DNA of 64,000 nucleotides from Sporodiniella umbellata (Eukaryota; Mucoromycota; Mucoromycetes; Mucorales; Rhizopodaceae): positions 62,001 through 126,000 of the forward strand of contig JAIXMR010000005.1 in the NCBI GenBank assembly GCA_025677835.1. The letters run 5' to 3'. A program made the position numbers and the translations under genes. The notes beneath the pieces are model-generated. The model was not told the DNA's origin. It did no database searches and saw only the letters and a program-made list of their open reading frames with translations. Position 1 is the stretch's first letter. The number at the start of each line of letters is the position of its first letter. Below, one piece after another: positions 47,566-58,927 of the stretch.

Positions 47566-48475
47566 ATGTTTCGACTTCAATCGGTTTTGTATATGGAACA
47601 CGTTTATTTTACCAACCAACCTATGAACATCTTTTACTCTACATCTGTGGCGGAAGAAGAAGGTGAGTTGCTCTATTTAGCTGATCGTCTGTCCATTTTT
47701 CTTATTATTTATTACCAAAGAACGCACGATACCACCTGTGCAATCAAGGAAGGAAGTCAAAGAGATCAGCAACCAAGAGCCAATACAAGATCAGGAAGTA
47801 CTTGACGATGAGCATGTTGAGGAAGTACTGCTAGGACAAGCCCTGACCCAATCGCCCAAAGAAACAGACTCGGTCCACTTGGAGCGTATGGACGATCTGA
47901 TCGAAGCATCTTCCCTTTTGGAAGCCAGTGAACCCAGTCTACATTTGGAAAGCGCTTCTCTAGAGCGCTCTTTGTCAGACGCCAGCTCACGAGCCGATAC
48001 CCCTCCACTGGAAACACCTGAAACACAGGAGACGTTAGATGATCCCAACTCCGTTCTAGACCAAGAGATCAAGACGCCCCCTCTTTCTCTCTCTGAACCG
48101 CTCCCTCCTGTGGTGGTTGAAGAAGACAAGGCTACCTCGTCTATGCTGGATGAAATCGTGTTTAGTCCGCTGGTGATTCCCCCTTTAGATGAATATACCT
48201 TTCAGTCCAACTACTCACTCCTGGACGACGTTGATATCAGCCCTCCTGCCTCCCCCAGCAACAACCAACTCGTACGTGATCCCAAGCGAAGAAGGAGTCT
48301 TTTCTTTATGAAGCCCGAAGCGGATTTTTTCCGTTCCAAACATCGACCTACCGAACTGCTGCCTCCAGATCAAACCAAAGCTCTACAAGGTCTGGCCCGC
48401 CAATCTTCTCGTTTTAGAACCAAAGGAAAAGATCTTTCGAAAAGAGTTCGAAAAGCACTCTCCTTTCACCAATAA
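47566..48475 (+). CDS. Acidic, mostly disordered protein of unknown function
   Basis: Two exons, 47566-47662 and 47721-48475; 283 aa, phase agrees. The donor is GTGAGT. The first exon encodes an aromatic N-terminus (MFRLQSVLYMEHVYF). Exon 2 is rich in Glu, Asp, Ser, Leu and Pro, with repeated short LE/SS blocks, several SP/TP phosphorylation-type sites (TPPLETPE, VFSPLVIPP, DISPPASPS) and a basic C-terminal tail (RFRTKGKDLSKRVRKALSFHQ). No domain is recognised. The long frame with few stops and higher GC than its surroundings supports a real gene. It is convergent with the eL13 gene, stop to stop about 140 bp. Additional 5' exons cannot be excluded. Confidence 0.65.
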
Positions 48476-48616
48476 TAGCGTATTTGTACACACATCTTTC
48501 TTCTTTTTCTATACATACATACTCATATATTTATCTCAACACAAACACACATAAACAGTACACTCAAACTACATAATAAAAAAGATTTTCAAAAAAAGTC
48601 ATTTAGATTTCAAGAT

Positions 48617-49301
48617 TTATTTCTTCTTGTTGGCTTCTTCTTCAGCCTTGTCGCGAGCACGCTTTTCGCGGGCACCGAGAGTACGAGCAGCGGAACGAGC
48701 ATAACGGAGAGTCATGTAAGCGTTCTTGTTCTTTTCTTCGGCAGTGATAGCACGGGCTTCGGGAGCAGCAGCGACTTGTTCAACAGGGAACAAGGCTTCA
48801 CGATATTGAACGGCGGTGGCGACTTCAGTAGCATCAGAATCAGCCTTCTTGGGGCTGGTAGCCTTACGGGGGAAGACGATCAACTTGGCCTTGTAAGCCT
48901 TAAGGCGTTGAACGTTCAATTCAAGAGATTCGTTGGAACGGTTACGACGACGGTGATCGACAGCAATACCGACAGTACGAGCTTCCTTACGGCGAATACC
49001 AGCTTCCTAGAAAATAATCAGTATCAAGCATCCCTCTTTTATTTTCTTTGTTTACCTTGAGTTCTTCAAGAGTGAAGCCGCGACCGGCTCTCAACTTCAT
49101 GTTGTAACGTACAGTAGGACAACGGACAGCAGGACGAAGGAGACCATCAATGGGTCTGGGAGCAATGGCAGCGGCCTTGGCAACACGCGCAAGTCTTCTG
49201 GACTTCTTGCGGCCGGCTTGATCGAACCAAGTCTTTACGCGACGATCCCATTGCTTACGGAAGTGCTGGTTAGGCAACTGGTTGTTGTGCTTCAATACCA
49301 T
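48617..49301 (-). CDS. RPL13: 60S ribosomal protein eL13
   Basis: Two exons from 49301 downward: 49056-49301 and 48617-49006; 211 aa, phase agrees. The protein begins [20 protein letters not shown] and carries [20 protein letters not shown], the [20 protein letters not shown] block, [32 protein letters not shown] and [19 protein letters not shown], in the order of eL13, with an Ala/Lys-rich C-terminus. It is part of the large ribosomal subunit. Codon use is strongly biased, as in uL22. The leader on the minus strand has A/T tracts at 49313-49331 and beyond. Confidence 0.95.
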
Positions 49302-49826
49302 GATCTATACCAAAAAAAAAAAAAAAAAAAAGAATCCCTCAGTTGTTAATTTATCAAATCCAAATCACTAAAAAAAAAGATTTCAACATCCACCCCATTC
49401 AAAAGAAATCAAGAGAAGAGACAATAGTAGTAAAGAGACTGTATAGATCGATGTCAAGTTGTTTTGCACTGTTTTTTGGAATGTTGACAAGAACAAAGCC
49501 AATTTCGTAATCCCTTTTGTTTTTGTTTGTTTGGTGTATGCATTTGTTGGTTTTTTTTTTTTTTATTATTCAATCTCTTTAATCCAATTTACAATTCTAC
49601 ATTGTTTCCTCAGTTTGTTCGTCTATTTTTCCGTTTTTTTTTTTTTTTTCCTATCTCATTTTGTCTATTCTCTTTCTCTCTTAATCTGTCATGGGATGGA
49701 TGGATGGCATATCATTTATACATACAGATGACCAGTTAGGGGAAAAGAGAACGGCTTCTTGGTGACAGTGAAGCGTCTTGACATCCAGTTCAAAAGGTGG
49801 TCCGGCGGAACTTGAATCTGTATTTC

Positions 49827-49845
49827 CACGCACGCACACACACAC

Positions 49846-49880
<35 letters not shown>

Positions 49881-49883
49881 CAC
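49827..49883. repeat. (CA)n/(CATA)n microsatellite
   Basis: CACG units pass into CA, then CATA, then about 13 CA units; about 57 bp. Confidence 0.9.
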
Positions 49884-51884
49884 CTCTTTTTTTTCTTTTC
49901 AAAATTCACAATGTCATGCTAAAAAGGGCAGCTTTTTTCATTCAGACATGAACAGCCCAATTCTCTAAATATCGTTATGAATCAGTAGTTCTATGTTTTG
50001 TTAATGAATATGTTTAGCATTTATTTCTTAAGTTTGTGTTGTTGTTGATTACAAATGACACTGTGTGGCTTTTTTAAAAGCATGCTTTTGTTATAGGAGA
50101 TCGCTTAGATACTACTCTTTGTTGAGTCTAGGTTTCTTTTATTGTTTTATTTATACGTTGCTTAGCGCTTCAAAGTTCCTTTTTGTTTTTTTTTTGTTTA
50201 CTCCATGTGCTATTTACGATTTCTAAATCGATGATGCTGATCTATTTGAGTTACTAGCAGCTACGAGCTAGTATCTAGTTTTGCTTTATAAAAATAGATA
50301 AAGTATTCTTTCAATTTGCTCCTTTCTTTATCGGTCCCTTTCTTGATTTCAATAAATTGATTGTTTCTTTTGTATGCTTTCTATGGGCTGTTGAATTGGT
50401 ATATTTATTTCACTTGTTTTTATCATCCAAACGATTTCTTATCGAGCCCCTATGTCTTTGATATCCTTTCTTTTGTACATATTCAGCCCAATTTTTGTCT
50501 ATTGAGTTAGGGTCCGTACAATGTTTACAAGTTAGAATAACATAAACATGCTACTATTAAAACAAGCGACTCTTTCTATAGACGTGAATTGCTTATGTAA
50601 TGTCAGTCTTCATTATATGGGATGAAGTTGCTTGTTTTAAACAAGGTAACTAAACTAGCAATACCTATCAAGTCAGATCATACTCAATCTGAGCTTTTCC
50701 CACCCCTCTTTTGTTTTCTACGAGTGTAGACTCGAGTGCATGTTTTCGGTAGCTTTTTTGAATCTATCATTGGGGTGTTTGTCGTCCATCGTAAACACAT
50801 CCCCTTTTTCTAGCTTCACATACCCCAAGCTTGGTATTGCCCGTGACGAACATAGCGTCTGTTTTCGAGCTTGTGGTACTCTCTAGATAATCTTAGGGTC
50901 TTTATACAGTTTTCAGACAAACTCTCATACTTTGTATATTTCCTTCAGGCTCAGCTAGTTTTGATAAAAGTAGAAAAGTTTACACGCTGATAGGATACTC
51001 TTCTTCAACTGCACGATAGTTTTTCTCTACTTGTATCTTTGTTAATGCTTGCCTTTTTCTTTAGTTTAATTCCAGGTTTCAAACCAACAAAACGAATTAG
51101 AAAAAGCAAAGTACTACGTTATAAAAGTCAAAACTAATCAAACTTGTTCTGATACAGCCGCTCTTTGTAATTTTTTTTTTTTTTTTTTTTTTTTTGCACG
51201 ACATCAAACTCAAATTCAGCGACTCCATTTTCTGTAGGGTTTTGTGAATTGCCATCTTTCCCGTATTTACTTTTTTATTACTGTTTTCCCAACCTATTCC
51301 AAACACTGAAAAAAAAAAAAAAAAAAAAAAGATATAAAAAGCCCTTTCGAATTTTCTTCCTTTTTTTACTTTGTTTTCTCTCACTCTTTTTTTTTTTTTT
51401 ATTGTTGTTGATAGAACACAGACTTTTGTTCTATTGCTGAGTAGATGGAGCTAGAAAAGGAAAAGCACCAAACAGAGTAAAAAGCCACTGTTGCTCAAGT
51501 CCTTTTTTTTTGGTCCAAAAAAATCATTCTATTCGACTCTACTTACTATAAAAGCGGAGAACGCAAGTCTATTTTAAAACATCAAGTGACCACTCTAAGA
51601 CTTATCGTACCACTTGTACAATAAGAAAGAAAAAAACATGATGTGTTCCATATAAGCTTTTTTTTATTATTTTTTCGGGTTTGGGTTTATTATTATAGAT
51701 ATTTCCAAGCCGGTTGGAAGCAAGTTTTTGTTATAAAGAATACATAGGTGCGTGTTGAGAGGGAAGAGGTGGCATAAGAGAGATGTGTGTGTGTGTGTAG
51801 ATAGAAGTATGTTCTTTTTTTGGTTTTTTTTTTTTTTTTTTTTTTTGGACTGTTTTCTTACAAAAACAATAATGTAATAGTAGT

Positions 51885-51901
51885 ATTAGAGTAATAGTAG
51901 C

Positions 51902-51947
<46 letters not shown>

Positions 51948-51960
51948 ATAGTAATAGTAG
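51885..51960. repeat. (TAG)n trinucleotide microsatellite
   Basis: A run of TAG units with a few ATAG/CAG interruptions, about 90-165 bp beyond the WRKY-like stop codon (52052), so probably in its 3' untranslated region (read as CTA/ACT on the transcript). Confidence 0.85.
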
Positions 51961-52051
51961 TGATTATAATAAAAGCTACCACATGAGAATGTACATATAT
52001 AGCGCTTGACTTTACATATACACACATGGATAGATACACACACAAGACATT

Positions 52052-53161
52052 CTAGACATCCACAATTCTCTGTACTTTGTTACATTCCAAAAGATGCTCA
52101 CCACGGTATTTGATAAGATATTCATCGTTTGCTTTCCATGTTACTGTTTTATTAACCGGGCAGCCCTACAAGAAATGGGTGAGAAGAGGAATCAACGAGA
52201 AATGCTTACTTTGTTGCTGTTTGAACATTTATAATATACACTCTTGTTGCCTGTCTTTTTTTGAACAGTATTTCCGTTGTTTTTCCAGAAATAGCCATCC
52301 ATGTAAGGAAACTCTCTTGTTTCTACTATTTTGGTGATGGCCTGCATTTCCCTTCTTCGGCGTGGCTTGGGGGGTATTGCATACCTTGTGTTAGGCCGAA
52401 TTTCTGGCGTGTAATCTTCGGAAGGCTTGAGCGAGGACATCAGCATAGGCTGATAGCTAACGACAAAGGAATTGAGTCATTTAGGAGGGGGGGTTTATCT
52501 GTTTTGCTTACCTTTCCATGGTGGAAAGTAAAGAGGGCGCTGAGATGGGCGGTGTGGAAGTAGGAATAGGAGAAAACGTACGTTCTTCGAGGTCGTCTGA
52601 GTCTGTGGTGAAGGAAGAACCAAGGGTAGAATCACGTCTAGCATGATTTTGGGTAAGTAGGGGATTCTGAAGGAGAGCATCCAGGCTGCCTCTTCTGAAA
52701 GATGAATATAGACGTCCGTCAGTAGAAGAACTTTGGCTGACCGGCGGTGTAATAGCAAAGCTCGTCGTCAGTGGGGTTTGGAATAGATGCGCGTAATCGT
52801 GGGCGTCGTCCAGCGAAGTGGCGTGACCGTTTTGAAGATTTTGTTGAGACAATAATAGATCCAGCTCTTTGGCTCTTAGTTTAGCCTCTTCAGCTCGACG
52901 TTTATCTTCCTCTAGCTTAGAAGAAAGAATCAGTTTTAATAGCTCTGGTTGAGACTGATAGCTGTAAATAATGTCCTGAAGATCACCGGAAGCAGAGCTG
53001 TTTTGATCTGTGGTGTTGTTATTGCTGTTATGAATCACTGGTGATGCATTGTGGCTCGATGCAGGCTGTCTATAAAGCGATTGATAAGGGACCTGTTCAT
53101 GGTGATAAAGAGGCACAGTCTTTGTATTGTCTTTGACAAGAGGATAGGCAAAGTCTGACAT
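52052..53161 (-). CDS. WRKY-like zinc-finger transcription factor
   Basis: Three exons from 53161 downward: 52512-53161, 52210-52456, 52052-52165; 336 aa, phases agree. The N-terminal half is Ser/Asn/Gln-rich with a charged helix at about residues 85-115 (LLKLILSSKLEEDKRRAEEA) that may form a coiled coil. The C-terminal 70 residues form a WRKY-GCM1-type finger: DGYFWKNNGNTVQ (270-282) aligns with DGYRWRKYGQKxV of plant WRKY factors, then YYKC (C294), C301, YRGEH (H323) and C327 as zinc ligands. The spacing is C-x6-C-x21-H-x3-C. The WRKYGQK signature is replaced by WKNNGNT, so DNA specificity probably differs. Acceptor 52457 (TTAG) rather than the nearer CAG keeps the frame. The start at 53161 follows a long T-rich stretch. 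FLYWCH or GCM fingers are the alternatives; the YRGEH motif favours WRKY. Confidence 0.72.
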
Positions 53162-55772
53162 TAAAATAAAGTGGAACTGAAAAAAAAAAAAAAAAAGGAA
53201 AAAAATTAAATATTTTTCATTCATTTACAGGGTTTTATATTCCCAATACTTCCCGTCATTTATTTTCTCAGGGTCACTTCTCCGATAACTAGCGGTTACA
53301 TAGAAGGAAACAACACCTTTTTTTTTTTAAAAAAAAAATAACTTCTTCTTTTTGTTTCTTTTTTTGTACTTGGAAAAAAACAGGCTTTTCACCTAAAAGA
53401 AGCTAGTAGCACCCAAAATGATTCTTCTGAAAAATAAACTTTGGCTGTCTTTTCTATTTTTTTTTTTGTTTTTGTTTATTAGTCATCTTCTTGTGCTTTT
53501 TCTTTATTTAAGGTCATTCATGTTTAAACAAACAAAAAATTTCGTCTTGTTTTATTTGTGGGCGTTCAATAAAAGCGGATAATTAAAAAAAAAAAACGAT
53601 GTGGGGAAAGTAGGGGAGACTTATTACCGCGGGATAGCAGGTCATATTTGGATACCTAGCGTCAAGCTCCGTTTAGTAACTCGGTGTTTAGAGGAGTACC
53701 CGCACTTGCTGTGATTGGCTCAGTACATCAGAAGAGAGTGTTTGTACTTTGTGTAACTTTCAGATGTCCTTGTTGCAATTGGCTTACTGAATTTTAGAGT
53801 AAACGTGGCAGAACATCTTGAAAAATACGGCGGTCATTTCTACTTTTCATTGGCATAAAGCGTTTCCTATATTCGGAAATACCCGTTGCTTAAAGTGGCA
53901 ATCCATATAAAATTCACTTTGCAGGAGCATCGTACTTGAGATGGTAAGAAAAAAATATCTCCAACCTATCTTTGATGCACCATTTTCATTATTTGAAGCC
54001 ACACCTTTATTACTCGTAAAATAGTTACATTTTGATCGTTTATTGGCCATAACTGTAGATCAAAAACAAAGCAAAAATTGTCGAGTTTAGAATCATTGGA
54101 GGCACTTTGACGTTTTATATCATAACTCTGCTGAAAACAGAAACCGTCTCATCGAGCTAATTTTATTAGAGTACATTAACAGAGATCGTAGCGAGTGAAA
54201 AAAGGCTCGATTCAATCTTTATAAACGCTTTAACTTGAGTATTATATTCAAAAAAAAAAAAAAAAAAAAAAAAACGAACTGGCCTAACTAAAACTATAAG
54301 AGTAACATAAGGTCTGTGTACATTCACCAATAACAATCACATGACTAGCTTGCCTAAAGTCGTTAATTTTGCCGAACCAAAATAGCAATAAAAAGCCCAC
54401 ACGTTGCCAACTAGCGTGGCTGTTTAACAAATGGCTACACAATAAAAAATGGCAGTGTTTGAATTCTACTCATGACAAAAGAAAAAAAGTGCATTGCTGC
54501 TAGTAAGAACCTCTTGATCTACCGGTTTCTGATTAATCTTATACGTTAATATTATTATAACTACAAAAGCCTCATGCACCTATCTTTTACCAGTTTTGGT
54601 TTCTTTATAAATCTATCAATTGTACACCCACAAAAAAAAAAAACTACTTGGATTAGTCATGTTTGATAAGGAAAAAACTAACCGTTTTCAGGTATACCGA
54701 TGTCGTAAACAGAGTCCCAACACGGTAATGCCTTCAAAACAAAGGTTTTTTTTTATTATCTGACTGTGACCAGTCCTGCTGTAAAATGCATATAGTAACC
54801 AACATGTTAATTCAAAATAAAGAACAAAGGATCATGATTAAAGCAATTTACCACTCTACTTTTTTTTTTTTTTTTTTGAAGTTATAATTCTTTTTTGATA
54901 TAACTATCAATTATTTCTAGAAACGAGGGTTATTTTTATGCAAAAGTTGGTAAGCTAATTATAGTAAGTCATACCAGTAAGGACTCAAGCTTGTTCAATT
55001 GCTTTAGCTACTCTATATTTCAACTAAAAGATCTTAATCGCCTTATATCAACACTTTAAATAAACGCTAATTGAGTTTTAACGCGTTTTTGCGTTAAAAA
55101 AAAAACCGTATTCCTTAGTATTAAATGAGTTACAGCTATGAATTTCCACAGAAATAGGAGACTAAAGCAAATCGTTGTAATGAAGAACTATTTGTCGGAT
55201 AAATGGCACTGAAGATATCTTGTAACTTATCTTTAAAGGACACTCAATACAACACAGTAAATCTCAAAAACTTTACGTAAATACTCCCTAATACAACAAC
55301 TCTCATATCATAAAGCTGAAGAGTAGCTCTGTATTGGCTCCTGCGAAATGTATCTTGCCATTTTAAGCAGCAGTCAATGCCAAATATAGTAAAGGCTTTC
55401 TGCCAATGAAATAAAGAAATGACCGACCCAATGCTCTGCCAAATTTGTCAAAACTCCAAAAGTTCTCCACATTTCATCTCCACGTTTTCGGAGCTTGTTG
55501 AGTCAACAGTGTACTACCTTTAACACGCTCTGGTCTTGCTTTTACTGTAGGCTCTGCACGTCCTAGCTTGCGGGACCCTTTTTCTCTTAAAACATGTGCT
55601 GTTTTGCTTTATGTATGTATCAGCTGTTTTTTTTTTTTGGTTTCCAAGTTAACTCAAGACTGATGAAAACCAAAGATACTGCAGAAGCTAGCGTGTGTTT
55701 GTATGATATATTATGGATTTTTTTTTCTTTTATTTGAATAGCAAAGAAAAAAAAAAAAGTATTTACAACTCT
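53162..55772. other. Long gene-poor stretch upstream of the WRKY-like gene
   Basis: About 2.6 kb. It contains a T11-A10 palindrome at 53318-53338, a higher-GC patch with ATTGG boxes (53600-53820), an A run of 24 at 54251-54274 and the Rrp5-like 3' flank. A 67-codon ATG frame on the minus strand (53847-54050, MANKRSKCNYFTSNKG at its start) and a stop-interrupted minus frame at about 55370-55610 look somewhat protein-like but match nothing I know; they could be relics. Confidence 0.4.
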
Positions 55773-57077
55773 CTAAGACATACTTTCAACGTATGCCAGT
55801 GTTCTTTCTTTCACCCTTTGAACGTCATCTTCGGAACCGTGACTCTTTTCGAACAATAGCCACTTTTTGAAAATGAATTTCATTTTTTTGGAAGAAAACT
55901 TTAAAGATGCTACTCTTTCAAATAGACGTCTATATAAAAGAACGGTTAAACGTTGAAAAGAGTCAGAGTGACAATAAAAAAGAATGTTTACCTGGTCATT
56001 TCAATGTCGCCTGCCTTGATTTCCATGTCTAAGTAAACGCTCCATAGATCTAAGCGTTTAGGTTGGTTGCTCACCATACCCTCTAACAAAGTACGTCCTC
56101 TTTCAACTTCGCCATGTTTAAATTCCAGCTGAGCAAATTTCAAAACAGTAGATGTGTCTAAAGTTTAAAAAATAAGTACAAGCAAACCTTTTTTAAAACT
56201 GGCTTACGTTCATATTTGGGGAGTATCCTTAAACATCTCTGAAGTGTTTCTCGTGCTTTTTCTGTTTTGTCTTGTTGAAGCAAAAAGGCGCCATAACCGA
56301 CCCAGACATCAGGCACTTGGCTAAATTTTTTACACATCTCCTCCCACACAGATTCTGCCTTGTCTAGTTTATCACTACGCTCATAAATCTCGGTCATTTG
56401 TTGATAGACTTTGATAGGCTCGCAATAAACGATGGCACGCTTGAACACCTCTTGTAACGAGTCTTCAGAGCCAAAGTTGTTTTCCAAGTTCAATAATGCC
56501 ACCCATACGTTCATTTTTTCCTGCTCTTCTCTAAAGTTGATTGTTTTCAACGCACGCTCTCCCAAATCACGCGCTTTATCGATCTCTGATAGCTTGAGCG
56601 CGTACGCCATATAATTGATCCACAAGTAAGACGAGTTGGGTGAGCCGACTAATAATCGCTCAAATTCATGCGCATTTTGAGGTACTTGGTTGTCTAGTTG
56701 ATCTGTGATGTCTTCTACTTCTTGCTTTTTCTTTTTCTTTTGCTTCATTTCCTCTTCCTCTTCATCGCTACTCACTTCTTCTTCATCGCTGGAATCAACT
56801 CGACTGTTAATGCCTGTCCAATCAAATCCTTCAAGCTGTAATGTCTCTTCTTCTTCTGTCTTAGACGGTCTGATAGTAGGCTCCTCGCTTGATTTAATTG
56901 AGGTAGCTGTTTTTTTTTCTTTTTTGTCCTAAGAAAGACGAGTGAGCTACCTATGTTAGTTGTCAATCTGAATATATTTACAGAAGGATTTGCTTCATTT
57001 TTTTTGTTCAATTTCTTTTCTTTTTTGGTTGGTATAGGGTTTTTTGTGTCCAACTTGGTGTTCTTTCTCTTAGCCAT
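55773..57077 (-). CDS. Rrp5/PDCD11 C-terminal HAT/TPR module as a separate protein
   Basis: Four exons from 57077 downward: 56982-57077, 56208-56928, 55992-56157, 55773-55929; 379 aa, phases agree. The short N-terminus is very basic ([12 protein letters not shown]...KKEKKLNKK), likely a nuclear/nucleolar signal, followed by an acidic linker with the Rrp5 hallmark LEGFDWTG (64-71) and a KQKKKKKQ patch. Residues about 110-379 are the HAT/TPR repeats of Rrp5: [78 protein letters not shown] and [20 protein letters not shown]. Rrp5 is a U3 processome factor needed for 18S and 5.8S rRNA maturation, normally over 1,700 residues with about twelve S1 domains ahead of this part. None lie upstream here. 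Either the protein is split into two genes or this is a partial duplicate. Confidence 0.82.
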
Positions 57078-58458
57078 GCTGAATGTAAAGACTTTTGCTT
57101 TTTTATACAAAGATTGTAAAAAAGAAAAAAGGAAAGTGTAAAGTTTATCCTTTATGAAGAAACAGTCACAATGGCTTAGATTTATGAGGCTATTCAAAAG
57201 GATATTGTAGCTTACTACATTGGTAAAACACATATTTTTAGTAACATCAAAACGTATTTTTTGCACTCAAAAAAACTATATCAGCTGACACCTGTAGATT
57301 TTTTACTGAAAAGAAACTGCTAGAGATGCTTATGTATAATGGTATCGATGAATCAATTGTGTGTTCTTATTAATGGGATAAAAAAACAATGAAACAAAAT
57401 CGAAAAAGCTCCAATCCACTTTAAAATCAAATCTATAGAGAATCAAGAGAATCTAATAAGTGTAGCTCTTATACACATCACATTACTGATTTTTTATTGG
57501 CGTTTTTGTCACTCAAGACACGGCCTTTGAACATACTATAGCATTACCTAAAACCTTTCCTCGCCGCCCAAATAAACAGATGATCACGTGTCTTTGTTCA
57601 AAGGCTTGAAGGTCAAGGCAAAATAAACTAAAACCCCATATGTCCTCACGAATGTCCTAAAGCTTTTTTTGATCGTCAAAAAACGATAACAGAGAATTGT
57701 TGAATTTGAAGATAACTAGAATCTATAATGTTTGAGATAAAAATGCTGAAAATACCATACAAAATACAGTTATTTCCTCCCGTGTAAATGCGCTATTAAT
57801 ATATTTGGTATTTGACGTATTTGTATTGCACGCTGATTGTTCTTTTACTTTTACCAAAGGCACACGGTAACTTTTTTTTTTCACTTTGAATAGCTGTATA
57901 CGCCACAAACAGTCACCAATTCTTGCCAGTAATACTGTGGCAAAACAAATAGGTTTTACACGCCCAAAAAGTATCACAGTTTAAATTCTTCTTTTCATAT
58001 CTGCCGTTTAAAGGATTTGTAGCTTTCTCCAACTGTTATAAACCTTTTTACTTCCAGAGGCTTGCTTTTGCTTACTGGTATCTGTATTACCAAAGAGAGA
58101 CGTTCTAAGTTGTTTTATGTAAATAAAATCTTCGAGTAGTTTTGTTTGTTTTTGTTTATAAACTTTTGTATTATATTCCGATGTATCCAGTCACTACAAA
58201 ACGCTAGGTTTCTTATTTCTTTTTGATTTATTGTTATATTTTAAATATGCCACACTATTTAAAACGTCACACTATCTTTAAATTTAAGAAATCGTTTATT
58301 TTAGCTAATCTAAAAACAAGATTAAATTAGTATAGATAAGGATGTCTCTCAGATATGCAAGACTGATAAAGTAGCCAAATCAAGCCAACTGCTTTTTGTT
58401 AATTTCAAGTGAAGCTATGAAGTAACAGTCATAGAAGTTTTAAAACAAGAGCTGCTTA
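57078..58458. other. Intergenic stretch, nothing recognised
   Basis: About 1.4 kb, AT-rich. A TGATCACGTG sequence near 57580 contains an E-box-like CACGTG. A minus-strand frame at 57723-57977 has no ATG start at its head. Rrp5-like S1 domains were looked for upstream of that gene and not seen. Confidence 0.45.
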
Positions 58459-58504
58459 CTCTTTATTAAGTTTGATAAAATTGTAAAAAGGTACAAGAAA
58501 CGAC

Positions 58505-58855
58505 TTAGCACTTGTCGTTCTTGTGGGTCTTCCACCAGGCACAAGCACCTTGGAATTCCTTGTTGAATTGCTCAGGGTCATCGTTCTTACAGGCTGCCAT
58601 ACAGGTACCGGCAGCGGTCATGAAGTTTCTGTAGTCAGGACCAGTCTTGTTACACATAACAGAGATAGACTTGATGAAGAGTTCAGAAGTGTGGTCCATG
58701 GTCCAGCCGGGAACATACTTTTGACCAGCTTGAACGTTACAGTTGGTATAACATTCACCAGAGCCGGGAACGTTGTAAGAGGGGTTGCAGTTAGCAGCAA
58801 GAGCAGAGGCAACGAGGGTGGCAGAGGCAACAGCAGCAACAGTGAAAGAGTGCAT
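58505..58855 (-). CDS. Small secreted cysteine-rich protein, copy 1
   Basis: Intronless, 116 aa, starting MHSFTVAAVASATLVASALA, a clear signal peptide cleaved near residue 20 or 21. The mature part of about 95 residues has eight cysteines, which could make four disulphides, with an acidic/aromatic C-terminal segment (CAWWKTHKNDKC). Codon use is strongly biased like the ribosomal-protein genes, suggesting high expression. A TATA box lies 62-72 bp upstream. The frame stays open upstream of the ATG but passes through the poly-A tract and the TATA box, so the longer reading is not used. I recognise no family; small secreted proteins of this kind in fungi include effectors, adhesion or cell-wall proteins, and nothing here tells which. 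Confidence 0.8.
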   Translation of the reverse strand: MHSFTVAAVASATLVASALAANCNPSYNVPGSGECYTNCNVQAGQKYVPGWTMDHTSELFIKSISVMCNKTGPDYRNFMTAAGTCMAACKNDDPEQFNKEFQGACAWWKTHKNDKC

Positions 58856-58916
58856 ATTCAAAGGAAGAGAATTAAGAGATAATGAAAAAAAAAAAAAGAG
58901 GACGATCTCACTTGCT

Positions 58917-58927
58917 CTATTTATATG
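58917..58927 (-). promoter_or_regulatory. TATA box of secreted-protein copy 1
   Basis: CATATAAATAG on the minus strand, 62-72 bp upstream of the start codon; the same element occurs at 63459-63469 for copy 2. Confidence 0.65.

Larger units (their letters stand above)
49302..52051. other. Long gene-poor stretch between eL13 and the WRKY-like gene
   Basis: About 2.7 kb. It contains the eL13 upstream region with T-rich tracts (49550-49650), a (CA)n/(CATA)n microsatellite at 49827-49883, A/T runs of about 20 at 51170-51195 and 51310-51330, a (GT)n run at 51785-51799 and a (TAG)n run at 51885-51960 in the probable 3' UTR of the WRKY-like gene. I found no coding exon with supporting splice sites. 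Confidence 0.4.

Noticed and set aside
49827..49883. Short-period repeats considered as a CRISPR array
   Set aside because: Simple dinucleotide microsatellite; no repeat-spacer structure anywhere in this eukaryotic window.
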